Of a stretch of DNA of 10,793 nucleotides, positions 1 through 7,057 are shown in pieces. The notes under the pieces are model-generated. The model saw nothing but the letters and a program-made list of their open reading frames with translations. It was not told the origin of the DNA and ran no database searches. Numbering within the stretch: position 1 is the first letter of the stretch; each line of letters opens with the position of its first letter. The stretch covers positions 1-10,793 of the forward strand of contig JAODBN010000232.1 of NCBI GenBank assembly GCA_025463965.1, in the 5' to 3' direction. The translations under genes were made by a program, and so were the position numbers. Source of the DNA: Acidimicrobiaceae bacterium. Its GTDB lineage: Bacteria > Actinomycetota > Acidimicrobiia > Acidimicrobiales > Bog-793.

Positions 1-228
1 GCCGGCCTCCGACCGGCGCCGGCGGGCGAGCACGGCGCCGGCCTGCTCGTGGTGGCCGGCCGTGCCGTCGGTCACCGCCAGGAACCGGACGATTCCGCCT
101 CGCCCTGTGACGAGCGCGGCCAAGCCCGACATGAAAGCTTCGCAGTCATCGGGGTGGGCGCCGATTCCGAGGACTCGCAGAGCCTCCTGCCCCGGGTGCG
201 AAGGCGCCGCGCCCGCCGCGGCGCTCAC
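1..228 (-). CDS. PIG-L/LmbE-family N-deacetylase, N-terminal 76 residues (cut by left edge)
   Basis: The first 76 codons of a leftward gene, open at base 1. The GTG start (228-226) overlaps the TGA of the upstream ROK kinase as GTGA, so the two are probably translationally coupled. The fragment reads IGAHPDDCEA (residues 22-31) and then TDGTAGHH (53-60). This is the N-terminal metal site of the PIG-L/LmbE fold, in which the His and second Asp of HPDD bind zinc and the first Asp is the proposed general base (MshB precedent). Members hydrolyse N-acetyl groups from amino-sugar substrates and are usually about 230-300 residues long. It is about two thirds identical (38 of 58 positions by eye) to the N-terminal part of the second PIG-L gene at the right edge. 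A HPDDCE motif replaces the common HPDDE in both. The second metal/catalytic His motif lies outside the window. Family confidence is high. Substrate and intactness are unknown. Confidence 0.88.
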   Translation of the reverse strand, partial: MSAAAGAAPSHPGQEALRVLGIGAHPDDCEAFMSGLAALVTGRGGIVRFLAVTDGTAGHHEQAGAVLARRRRSEAG

Positions 229-1193
229 GCGGGTGCGCCGGCTGTGGCCCGCGCCTTGGCGGCGGCCGCCGTTACGGCACCGATGAGACCGGCCCGTGCG
301 CCCAGACGACTCACCACCAGCGCGTCGGACGACACCCCGGCCTTGTCGAGCCACTTGTTGACGCAACGGAGAAGGTATGGGTCTGCGCCGATGCTGCCGG
401 TCAGCGCGATGACGCCAGGATCGAGGATGGCCAGCACGGCGATGATCGACCGGGCTACGTGATGGGCGTAGCGGTCCACGGCCTCGCTCGCGGCGGCATC
501 GTTCCGGGCGGCCGAGGCGAAGACCTCGGCGGCCGTGCACGGCCCGCTCCCGGTGGCTGCCTGGTACGAGCTGACGAGAGCCGATCCGCTTACCACCGAC
601 TCGAGCGCTCCCGCGAAGCCCAGGGCCCCGAACGGGTCGCCGCCGAACGGAAGGTCGGCGATCTCGCCGGCGGCTAGGTGGTCGCCCCGGAGCAGCTCGC
701 CGCGCACGACGATCCCGAGCCCGATGCCGGTTCCGAGGGCAAGGGCTGCTACCGACTCGCACGTGTGGCCACCGTGATGCCACTCGGCCAGCGCAGCAAG
801 GTTGACGTCGTTCTCGAGCCACAATGGGCCGGCCAAGCCAGCTCGTAGGGCGGTGATCGTCGCCGCCCGCTCGAGCGCCGGTACGTTCGGAACGTGGCGG
901 ACCACCCCTGCGGTGTTGTCCGCAACCCCGGGGACGCCCAGCACGGTCGCCGCCAGATCGTCTTCATGGCGCTGCGCCTCTTGCGAGAGATCCCGGATGA
1001 GGGAGAGGAGCTGGCCGCCCACTGCGTCACCGTCGAGCAGGGTGGCAGCGTCCGCTTCTGCCTCGAAGGTGCCGTCGGGTCTGGCGAGCGCAATACGGAC
1101 CCGGGTTCCACCGAGGTCCACACCCACCACGTGGCCTTTTGCAGCACGCGGGAGGTGGCTCAGCGATTTGATGGCCGCAGTTGAATGACTCAC
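225..1193 (-). CDS. ROK-family sugar kinase (glucokinase/N-acetylhexosamine kinase-like)
   Basis: A 322-residue ROK protein without an HTH domain, so a kinase rather than a regulator. It probably phosphorylates a hexose or amino sugar with ATP in the cytoplasm. Visible motifs are DLGGT (26-30, phosphate binding), LENDVN (126-131, with catalytic Asp129) and LGTGIGLG (153-160, ATP-binding loop). The usual ROK zinc signature, GxxGH followed by CxCGxxGC, is absent; the corresponding segment reads GEIADLPFGGDPF (176-188). This resembles a zinc-less ROK subgroup I recall from actinobacteria. The GTG at 1193 has no Shine-Dalgarno. A GTG at 1130, preceded by AAAAGG and starting right at VVGVDLGGT, is a serious alternative giving 301 residues. 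The stop overlaps the start of the PIG-L gene, suggesting kinase and deacetylase act on the same substrate. Sugar specificity (Glc, GlcNAc, ManNAc or other) cannot be read. Confidence 0.87.
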   Translation of the reverse strand: MSHSTAAIKSLSHLPRAAKGHVVGVDLGGTRVRIALARPDGTFEAEADAATLLDGDAVGGQLLSLIRDLSQEAQRHEDDLAATVLGVPGVADNTAGVVRHVPNVPALERAATITALRAGLAGPLWLENDVNLAALAEWHHGGHTCESVAALALGTGIGLGIVVRGELLRGDHLAAGEIADLPFGGDPFGALGFAGALESVVSGSALVSSYQAATGSGPCTAAEVFASAARNDAAASEAVDRYAHHVARSIIAVLAILDPGVIALTGSIGADPYLLRCVNKWLDKAGVSSDALVVSRLGARAGLIGAVTAAAAKARATAGAPA

Positions 1194-1198
1194 TATGA

Positions 1199-1226
1199 GT
1201 ACGAAGTCTGAACTAGAACTTAGTAC
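1199..1226. promoter_or_regulatory. Candidate operator: inverted repeat in the divergent promoter region
   Basis: Arms GTACGAAGT (1199-1207) and ACTTAGTAC (1218-1226) are complementary at 8 of 9 positions around a 10-bp spacer. The element sits between the divergent ROK kinase and ROK regulator genes, where an autoregulatory site would be expected. A TTGACG that could be a -35 for the leftward gene lies at 1234-1229 on the minus strand, but no convincing -10 accompanies it. Binding by the neighbouring ROK regulator is inference. Confidence 0.5.
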
Positions 1227-1244
1227 CGCGTCAATTGGAGAACC

Positions 1245-2432
1245 GTGACCGGAGCACTGGATCGACCAAGGGCTGCCACCACTCGCTCGGTGGCCCAAGC
1301 CAACGCGGCCTTGATCGTCGACACCCTGCGCGAGCACGGCGGTCTGGCGCGCTCGGAACTCGTCCGCATCACCGGGCTGAGCCGCGCGACCGTCAATCGC
1401 TTGTCGGGGTCCCTCTTGGCCGAGGGGCTCATCATGGACGACCGTCAGTCGGACTCGACCGGCGGACGACCCGCCCGGCAACTGCGCTACAACGGCCTGT
1501 GGAGCGGGGTTCTGGCCTTCGACCTGGGGCCGCACAAGATCACCGGGGCAGTGATCGACATGGCCGGCGCGTTCATCCACCGTGAGATCCGGCCGACCGT
1601 CAAGCCGGGGGCGATGCCGGATCCCCGCCAGATCTACGACACCTTGGTGCAGTTCGCACTGGACCTCCTCGACTTCGCACGCAAGCGCTGCCCTACGGCG
1701 GCGATCGCGGTGAGCGTGCCGGGTCGGGTCCAAGAAGGTGGTCTCGTGGAGTTCGCACCCGCGTTGCAGTGGTGGTCCATGCCGCTTGGCGATCTCCTGC
1801 AAGAGCGCTTGGGAGTGCCGGTGCTGGTGGAGAACGACGTCAACGTTCTCGCCCTCGTCGAACATCGTCAGGGCGCTGGTGCGGGGTGCGCGGACATGGT
1901 CGCCATCTCCATCGGCACTGGAATCGGAGCAGGCGTGGTGCTCGGGAATCAGTTGCGCCGGGGCTGGCAAGGAGGGGCGGGCGAGCTCGGCTACCTGCTC
2001 CTCGAGCCGGCGTCGCTCGACCATGCGTGGCCGGGCTTCGGCGACCTCGAGTCTCGCCTGGGCCGGACGGGGATCGCCCGGCGAGCCGAGGAGCTCGGCG
2101 TGGCGGAGACGGAGCGCACGCTCGAGGGTCTGCAGGCGCTGGCCGCGTCCGGGCACGAGGGGGCCGCAGCGCTGGTGCGTGCCATCACGGACGAAGTCGC
2201 CTTCACGGTGGCCAACATTTGCGTCCTATTGAGCCCCGAGGTAGTCGCTCTGGGCGGTCAGGTGGGGAGGACGATGGGGGACCTGCTGCCGGCGGTGCGG
2301 TCCCGGCTGACCGGCAGGATCCCATCCGTTCCCAGGCTGGTGCTGGCGTCGGTGGCCGACGCCGAGGTCGTCGGCGCCGCCGAGCTGGCCCGCGATCATG
2401 TCCTGGCGATGAACTCGCTCCGTTCCTCTTGA
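1245..2432 (+). CDS. ROK-family transcriptional regulator (HTH plus sugar-sensing domain)
   Basis: A 395-residue regulator, a normal length for NagC/XylR-like ROK repressors. An N-terminal winged helix-turn-helix (about 16-80) includes SELVRITGLSRATVNRL (37-53) and the wing motif GGRPA (73-77). A ROK sugar-binding domain follows, with LVENDVN (194-200) and SIGTGIGAG (222-230). The phosphate-binding DLGGT is degenerate (DLGPHK, 93-98), consistent with a sensor lacking kinase activity. The zinc-binding GH...CxCGxxGC signature is missing; the region reads GELGYLLLEPAS (246-257). The GTG start is preceded by GGAG at 1237-1240, slightly close. It diverges from the ROK kinase and lies just upstream of the transporter operon promoter, so it probably represses both units until an imported sugar binds. 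The -35 of the next promoter overlaps its stop codon. The ligand is unknown. Confidence 0.92.
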   Translation: MTGALDRPRAATTRSVAQANAALIVDTLREHGGLARSELVRITGLSRATVNRLSGSLLAEGLIMDDRQSDSTGGRPARQLRYNGLWSGVLAFDLGPHKITGAVIDMAGAFIHREIRPTVKPGAMPDPRQIYDTLVQFALDLLDFARKRCPTAAIAVSVPGRVQEGGLVEFAPALQWWSMPLGDLLQERLGVPVLVENDVNVLALVEHRQGAGAGCADMVAISIGTGIGAGVVLGNQLRRGWQGGAGELGYLLLEPASLDHAWPGFGDLESRLGRTGIARRAEELGVAETERTLEGLQALAASGHEGAAALVRAITDEVAFTVANICVLLSPEVVALGGQVGRTMGDLLPAVRSRLTGRIPSVPRLVLASVADAEVVGAAELARDHVLAMNSLRSS

Positions 2433-2457
2433 CAACCTCTCGGCAGGATGCTGTTAT
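2429..2457 (+). promoter_or_regulatory. Sigma-70-type promoter of the transporter operon
   Basis: TTGACA (2429-2434) is a perfect -35 consensus, separated by exactly 17 bp from TGTTAT (2452-2457), which matches four of six -10 consensus positions. The -35 overlaps the regulator's TGA stop. A start of transcription near 2464 would leave a leader of about 44 nt before the solute-binding protein ATG. The promoter would let the transporter be induced separately from the regulator gene. Confidence 0.7.
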
Positions 2458-2460
2458 GTG

Positions 2461-2472
2461 GCAAACTTTTGC
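2461..2472. promoter_or_regulatory. Candidate operator palindrome at the transcription start
   Basis: GCAAA and TTTGC form perfect 5-bp arms around a 2-bp centre, placed over the predicted transcription start just after the -10 box. This is a classic position for a repressor site. Assignment to the upstream ROK regulator is inference. It does not resemble the inverted repeat in the divergent region. Confidence 0.45.
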
Positions 2473-2486
2473 ATCGCAGTGATGCA
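2470..2486. promoter_or_regulatory. Second inverted repeat in the leader of the binding-protein gene
   Basis: TGCATC (2470-2475) and GATGCA (2481-2486) are perfect 6-bp arms with a 5-bp centre. They lie between the predicted transcription start and the ribosome binding site. It could be an operator or a small mRNA hairpin ahead of the AGGGGG Shine-Dalgarno (2493-2498). Confidence 0.45.
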
Positions 2487-2507
2487 TCCCTGAGGGGGTA
2501 AGAGCCA

Positions 2508-4115
2508 ATGATCCGTGGGACCGCCCGTCGTCTGGCCGTCACCGCCGCATGTGCTAGCGGAGCCTTGGCTCTGGCAGCCAGCGGGTCCGGCGCTACGAGC
2601 CGCGCTAACACCACAACGGGGAGGGTGTCGACAAACCTCACCCGCGCCGGCTCGAAGGTCGCCAAACAGAATCACAACACGCTGACCATCGCCGTGACCT
2701 CGACGCCGGTCTCAATCAACCCCGCCCTCAACGGGGTCGGCGACCCGCTCGAGCTGTACAACATCGTGGCCTACGACCCGCTCATCTACCAGCTGCCCAA
2801 CGGCAGCTACTCCCCAGGCCTAGCGGTCAAGTGGGCCTTCGTCGGCACCGGCAACAAGACCTTCACGATGCAGCTGCGGCCCAACGTGAAGTTCAGCGAC
2901 GGCTCCGCGCTCACTGCCCAGGGCGTCAAGGACTACTTCACCTACTACGCCAAGGTGAGCCCGGACGCCAACCGCCTGACTGGCGCGACGATTCAGGTAA
3001 CGGGTCCGCTCAGCCTCACCTTCCACCTCCCCGCTGCGGATCCCGAGTTCGCCTATCTCATGACCCAGGACCTCGGCACCGGTGACGTCATCAGCCCCAA
3101 GGGTGTTGCGTCGCCTTCAGGTCTTGCCACGAAGACCGCCGGCGCCGGACAGTACGTTCTCGACCCGGCCGCCACGGTGACGAACCAGACCTACACCTTC
3201 GTCCGCAACCCCACCTACTGGAATCCCTCGGCCATCCACTTCAAGAAGATCGTCATCAAGGTGCTGGCCAACGAGACCGCCGAACTCGACGCCTTGCGAA
3301 CGGGCCAGATCGACTACATGTTCGGCAGCCCGCAGGACACCGCCGCGGCTAAGAGCGCCGGCTTGGTCGTGACGAAGTTCCCTTATCTCTTCGCCCATGT
3401 CGAGATCATGGACCTCGACGGGCAGACGGTGAAGGCGCTCGGCAACGAGAAGGTACGACAGGCGCTTGACTACGCCATCAACCGCAAGGCCTTGGTCAAG
3501 GGCCTGCTCAACGGATTCGGCACGGTCAGCGAGCAGCTCCTCCTGCCGGGTGCCGACGGCTACAGCCCGTCGGTCGACTCGACGTACACCTACGACGTAG
3601 CCAAGGCGAAGCGCCTCCTGGCCGAGGCCGGGTACCCCAACGGCTTTTCCTTCAAGATGATCGCCTACGACCTGCACCCGGGGGAGACGACCATCGCCCA
3701 GGTCCTGGCCGCCGAGTGGGCCCAGATCGGCGTCACGGCGCAGATCACCGTGCCTCCGAGCATCACCGCCTACGTCGCCGACATGTCGAGCAAGAAGTAC
3801 TCGGCCGAGGTGTTCGAGTTCGGCGGCCAGCCGATGTACCTGGTCTCGCAGCAGCTGCTCACTACCGGTGGCTTCTACAACCCGTTCAATGTCACCGATC
3901 CGACTTGGACCAAGCTCATGAACCAGGGGGCCACCGCCAGCGCTAGCGCCGCTCCGGCGATCTGGAAGAAGCTCAACCGGTACGTCACCGACCAGGGCTC
4001 GTACCTCTCCTTTGCCGACGTCGACCAGGTGATCATCTCCCGGCCTGGCCTGGAGGGGATCAAGGCGAGCGCCAACGCCCTCAACCCGGACCCAGTCGCC
4101 TTCTTCGCCGGCTGA
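2508..4115 (+). CDS. Extracellular solute-binding protein, family 5 (DppA/OppA class)
   Basis: A 535-residue periplasmic/surface binding protein that delivers substrate to the ABC importer encoded next door. The family covers dipeptides, oligopeptides, nickel and also oligosaccharides. Diagnostic segments are LYNIVAYDPLIYQ (83-95) and FTMQLRPNVKFSDGSALTA (119-137), followed by the typical VRNPTYW and a C-terminal lobe. The N-terminus has basic RRL, a hydrophobic stretch and LAASGSGA (22-29). This is where actinobacterial homologues usually carry a lipobox Cys; here residue 25 is Ser (AGC), one base from TGC. The protein may therefore be secreted freely or anchored another way. Cys15 sits in a poor lipobox context. 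The ATG follows AGGGGG with 9-nt spacing. It is first in the operon behind its own promoter, and a hairpin covers its stop codon. Substrate class cannot be read from this family alone. Confidence 0.93.
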   Translation: MIRGTARRLAVTAACASGALALAASGSGATSRANTTTGRVSTNLTRAGSKVAKQNHNTLTIAVTSTPVSINPALNGVGDPLELYNIVAYDPLIYQLPNGSYSPGLAVKWAFVGTGNKTFTMQLRPNVKFSDGSALTAQGVKDYFTYYAKVSPDANRLTGATIQVTGPLSLTFHLPAADPEFAYLMTQDLGTGDVISPKGVASPSGLATKTAGAGQYVLDPAATVTNQTYTFVRNPTYWNPSAIHFKKIVIKVLANETAELDALRTGQIDYMFGSPQDTAAAKSAGLVVTKFPYLFAHVEIMDLDGQTVKALGNEKVRQALDYAINRKALVKGLLNGFGTVSEQLLLPGADGYSPSVDSTYTYDVAKAKRLLAEAGYPNGFSFKMIAYDLHPGETTIAQVLAAEWAQIGVTAQITVPPSITAYVADMSSKKYSAEVFEFGGQPMYLVSQQLLTTGGFYNPFNVTDPTWTKLMNQGATASASAAPAIWKKLNRYVTDQGSYLSFADVDQVIISRPGLEGIKASANALNPDPVAFFAG

Positions 4116-4129
4116 GTGAGCCGAGCGAA
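4104..4129 (+). other. Bulged stem-loop over the binding-protein stop codon
   Basis: TTCGC-CGGCT (4104-4113) pairs with AGCCG-a-GCGAA (4119-4129). This gives ten base pairs with one bulged A and a 5-nt loop, containing the TGA stop (4113-4115). No T tract follows, so it is not a simple intrinsic terminator. In many ABC operons such a structure after the binding-protein gene stabilises the upstream mRNA or limits read-through into the permeases, giving excess binding protein. That role here is inference. Confidence 0.55.
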
Positions 4130-4151
4130 CGTGCGAAGCTAGGCGCCGCTG

Positions 4152-5093
4152 ATGGCGCGCCTGGTGCTTCGGCGGATCCTGGTATCGGTACCGTCGCTAG
4201 TCGTCGTCTCGGTCATCGTGTTCGTGTTGCAGTCGCTCATCCCGGGCGACGCCGCGGACACGTTGGCCGGGGTGAACGCCACCGCCGCGCACATCGCGGC
4301 GGTCCGCGCTCAGCTCGGCCTCAACCGACCGCTGCCGGTCCAGTACTGGCACTGGTTAGACGGCGTCTTCCACGGCTCGCTCGGCAACTCGCTGATCAAT
4401 GGCCAGCCCGTCACCAGCCTCCTCGACCCCCGTCTGGAAGTGACCCTCTCGCTGGTCCTCGGGGCCACCGTCGTCGCCAGCGTCATCGGCGTGCTGCTGG
4501 GCACGGCGAGCAGCCTCGACTCACGCGTGGTGCGTCGGGTCCTCGACGTCGTCAGCGTGGTGGGCATGGCCATCCCAAGTTTCTGGGTCGCTCTCTTGCT
4601 GATCGCGTGGGTGAGCGTCCGTCTCGGTTGGCTCCCGGCCACGGGTTACGTATCGCTCTCGTCCTCTCCCCTCGAGTGGGCCCGGTCGCTCATTCTGCCG
4701 GTGATCGCCCTGGCCCTCACCGGTATGACTGCCATTGCCAAGCAGACCCGCGAAGCCATGCTCGACGTGCTTCAGCGGGACTACATCCGCAACCTGAGAG
4801 CGAACGGCACCGGGGAGGGGTCAGTCATCTTCCGCCACGCCTTCCGCAGTGCCGCGATGCCGGTTGTCACGATGTCGGGTCTGCTCTTCATCGGCGCTCT
4901 CGGAGGATCGGTCATCATCGAGCAGATCTTCGGGCTCCCCGGGCTCGGTGAGGCCGCCGTCGCGGCGACGTCCAATAAGGACATTCCGGTAATCCAGGGC
5001 GTTGCCGTGTACTTCACGCTGCTCGTGATCGGCGTCAACCTCGTCACCGACATCATCTACGGCCTGCTCAACCCAAAGGTCAGGACGGGGTGA
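4152..5093 (+). CDS. ABC transporter permease, DppB/OppB type
   Basis: A 313-residue inner-membrane permease, typical length for DppB. Predicted membrane segments lie at about 10-28, 98-118, 132-156, 179-197, 240-260 and 285-305. The N-terminus (MARLVLRRILVSVPSLVVVS) is characteristic of the family. The cytoplasmic EAA-type loop that docks onto the ATPase spans 209-232 (RDYIRNLRANGTGEGSVIFR at 209-228, then HAFR). IFGLPGLGE (259-267) is another family hallmark. The ATG at 4152 follows a weak AGG about 9 nt upstream. There is a 36-nt gap after the binding protein containing the hairpin. The stop overlaps the GTG of the next gene (GTGA), so translation is coupled to its fused permease-ATPase partner. 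Confidence 0.94.
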   Translation: MARLVLRRILVSVPSLVVVSVIVFVLQSLIPGDAADTLAGVNATAAHIAAVRAQLGLNRPLPVQYWHWLDGVFHGSLGNSLINGQPVTSLLDPRLEVTLSLVLGATVVASVIGVLLGTASSLDSRVVRRVLDVVSVVGMAIPSFWVALLLIAWVSVRLGWLPATGYVSLSSSPLEWARSLILPVIALALTGMTAIAKQTREAMLDVLQRDYIRNLRANGTGEGSVIFRHAFRSAAMPVVTMSGLLFIGALGGSVIIEQIFGLPGLGEAAVAATSNKDIPVIQGVAVYFTLLVIGVNLVTDIIYGLLNPKVRTG

Positions 5094-7057
5094 CCTTCAC
5101 TGTGCCGCCCCTCGTCGGCGAGCAGTCGAGCCGCCCGGCGGTGCGCCAGGGACTCCTGCGACGGCTAGTGCGCCGGCCGCTCGCCGTCGCGGCTCTGGTC
5201 TATCTGGTGGTTGTGGTGATCCTGGCCGTTCTGGCCCCCGCTGTGGCGCCTTATGGCCCGGAGTCCACTGATCTGGCGAAGATCCTGCAAGGTCCATCTG
5301 CGGCCCACCTGCTCGGGACCGACGCGATCGGGCGCGACGTCCTCAGCCGCCTTCTGTTCGGCGCCCGGCCTGCGCTCCTCGGGGTGCTGATTGCCACGGC
5401 GACAGCGGTGGTCATCGCCGTACCCGTTGGCATCGCTGCAGCAATGTACCGGCGGGCGGACCGGCTGGTCTCCCCCGTCGTGGACGTAATCATGTCCATC
5501 CCGGCCATCGCCGTCCTGCTTATGGTTCTCGCCACATTCGGCCAGAACCTGTCGGCGGCCATGGTGGCGCTCGGGGTGCTCACCGCCCCCGGGATGACGC
5601 GGGTCATCCGAGGCGCCGCCCTGGCCGTGGTGGAGGAGCCGTACATCGAGGCCGCAAGGGTCTTCGGGTTGCGTGGCCCCGCCATCGCGGCGCGCCACGT
5701 ACTGCCCCGCATCATCGGTCCGCTGCTCGTCAACGGCTCCCTCGTCGCGTCGGCGGCGCTCATAACCGAGACCGGCCTGAATTTCCTAGGACTGGGCGTC
5801 CACCCTCCGGACCCAAGCTGGGGGAGCCTGGTGAGCGACGGAGCCGCGGCCATGGACCAGTCGGTTTGGCTGCTGTTCATCGCCGGCTGCGTGGTCGCCG
5901 TCACCGTCGTCGCATTCGTGCTCCTTGGGGACGCGCTGCGAGACACGGCCGCCGAGACCTGGTCGGGGCGGCGCGAGCGGACGCGTCCCGAACGCCGGCA
6001 GCGCCTCGGGCGCGCGTCGGCCACCCACGCGCCCACTGACGGGGCCGGCGAAGGAGTCGACTCGGACGCCCTTCTTGCTGTGCGGGACCTGACCGTCGCC
6101 TTCCCCGGTCCGTCACGGACGACGCTCGAGGTGCTGCAGCACGTGTCATTCGACGTGGGGCGCGGGGAGACGGTGGGTATCGTCGGCGAGTCCGGCTGCG
6201 GCAAGACCATGACCGGCCTGGCGGTCATCGGCATGCTCCCTCCTCGGGCGAGTGTCGTCGCCGGCCAGATTTTGCTCGCCGGCCGCGACGTCTTGGCTAT
6301 GCCCAGAAAGACACGGGCACGTCTTCGCGGCGGCACCATCGCTTTCGTCTCGCAGGAGCCCATGGTCGCCCTCGACCCGCTCTTCACCGTTGGGTACCAG
6401 ATCTCCGAGGCGGTCCGGCGATACGAGAAGGCATCCAGGAGCGCCGTTCGCCGCATCGCGATCGAGCTCTTGGAGCGTGTGAGGATCAGCGAGCCCGAGA
6501 AGGTGGCCAAGCTCTACCCTCACGAGATCTCCGGCGGCATGGCACAGCGGGTGTGCATTGCCATCGCCCTGGCCGGTCATCCCGACCTTCTGGTCGCCGA
6601 CGAGCCGACAACGGCCCTCGACGTAACGGTGCAAGCGGAGATCCTGGCCCTGCTCGCCTCCCTGCAGCGCGACACCGGCATGGCGATCATTCTCATCAGC
6701 CACGACTGGGAAGTGATTCGGCGGATGTCCGCCCGGGCCGTCGTCATGTACGCCGGACAGGTCGTGGAACGCGGCGTCACCGCCGAGCTCATGCGACACC
6801 CGTCGCACCCCTACACCGAAGGACTCCTCGCCGCCGACCCGCACCTGGCGCGGCCCGGCACCCGGTTGCGCACCATTCCTGGCGCCGTTCCCCAGCCCGA
6901 GGACTGGCCCGTCGGTTGCCACTTCGCCGCCCGCTGCCAGTACGCCACCGCCGAATGCTCCCGTCAAGCCATTCCGCTTCTTCGCGCCGAGGACAACCGG
7001 TGGACCCGCTGCATCCACTTCGACCGCTTCCGTGTCCGGGCCGCCGCCGGTGACTGA
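5090..7057 (+). CDS. Fused ABC transporter permease-ATPase (DppC-DppD fusion)
   Basis: One 655-residue polypeptide joins a DppC-type permease (about 1-290) to a DppD-type ATPase (about 326-655) through an Arg-rich linker (292-325). The permease half has LLGTDAIGRDVLSRL (74-88), an EAA loop (EPYIEAARVFGLRG, 183-196) and LNFLGLGVHPPDPSWG (230-245). The ATPase half shows Walker A GESGCGKT (366-373; Thr replaces the usual final Ser), Q-loop SQEP (421-424), signature ISGGMAQR (480-487), Walker B LLVADEP (500-506) and H-loop ISHD (536-539). The C-terminal oligopeptide-transporter tail (HPYTEGLL at 573-580) carries Cys610, 616, 623 and 641, the four-cysteine pattern that holds an iron-sulfur cluster in some DppD proteins. 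There is no stop or frame change across the junction. The GTG start overlaps the dppB stop. Such fusions are known in actinobacteria but are a minority arrangement. Confidence 0.94.
   Translation: MTFTVPPLVGEQSSRPAVRQGLLRRLVRRPLAVAALVYLVVVVILAVLAPAVAPYGPESTDLAKILQGPSAAHLLGTDAIGRDVLSRLLFGARPALLGVLIATATAVVIAVPVGIAAAMYRRADRLVSPVVDVIMSIPAIAVLLMVLATFGQNLSAAMVALGVLTAPGMTRVIRGAALAVVEEPYIEAARVFGLRGPAIAARHVLPRIIGPLLVNGSLVASAALITETGLNFLGLGVHPPDPSWGSLVSDGAAAMDQSVWLLFIAGCVVAVTVVAFVLLGDALRDTAAETWSGRRERTRPERRQRLGRASATHAPTDGAGEGVDSDALLAVRDLTVAFPGPSRTTLEVLQHVSFDVGRGETVGIVGESGCGKTMTGLAVIGMLPPRASVVAGQILLAGRDVLAMPRKTRARLRGGTIAFVSQEPMVALDPLFTVGYQISEAVRRYEKASRSAVRRIAIELLERVRISEPEKVAKLYPHEISGGMAQRVCIAIALAGHPDLLVADEPTTALDVTVQAEILALLASLQRDTGMAIILISHDWEVIRRMSARAVVMYAGQVVERGVTAELMRHPSHPYTEGLLAADPHLARPGTRLRTIPGAVPQPEDWPVGCHFAARCQYATAECSRQAIPLLRAEDNRWTRCIHFDRFRVRAAAGD

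Noticed and set aside
1187..1236. Forward-strand promoter for the ROK regulator (for example TTGAAT at 1181 with AAGTCT at 1204)
   Set aside because: The -10 candidates match the consensus poorly and several weak alternatives exist, so none could be supported.
225..2156. 643-codon minus-strand frame running through the regulator region
   Set aside because: Only the part from about 1193 down to 225 is a ROK protein. The upstream half is antisense to the ROK regulator, shows no recognisable domain, and is explained by high-GC third-position bias.
4104..4129. Rho-independent terminator after the binding-protein gene
   Set aside because: The stem is good but no T-rich tract follows and the permease starts 23 nt later, so it is listed as a stem-loop instead.
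5251..6510. 419-codon minus-strand frame under the fused permease-ATPase
   Set aside because: Ser/Arg/Thr-rich low-complexity translation antisense to a gene with clear ABC motifs. Treated as a GC-driven shadow.
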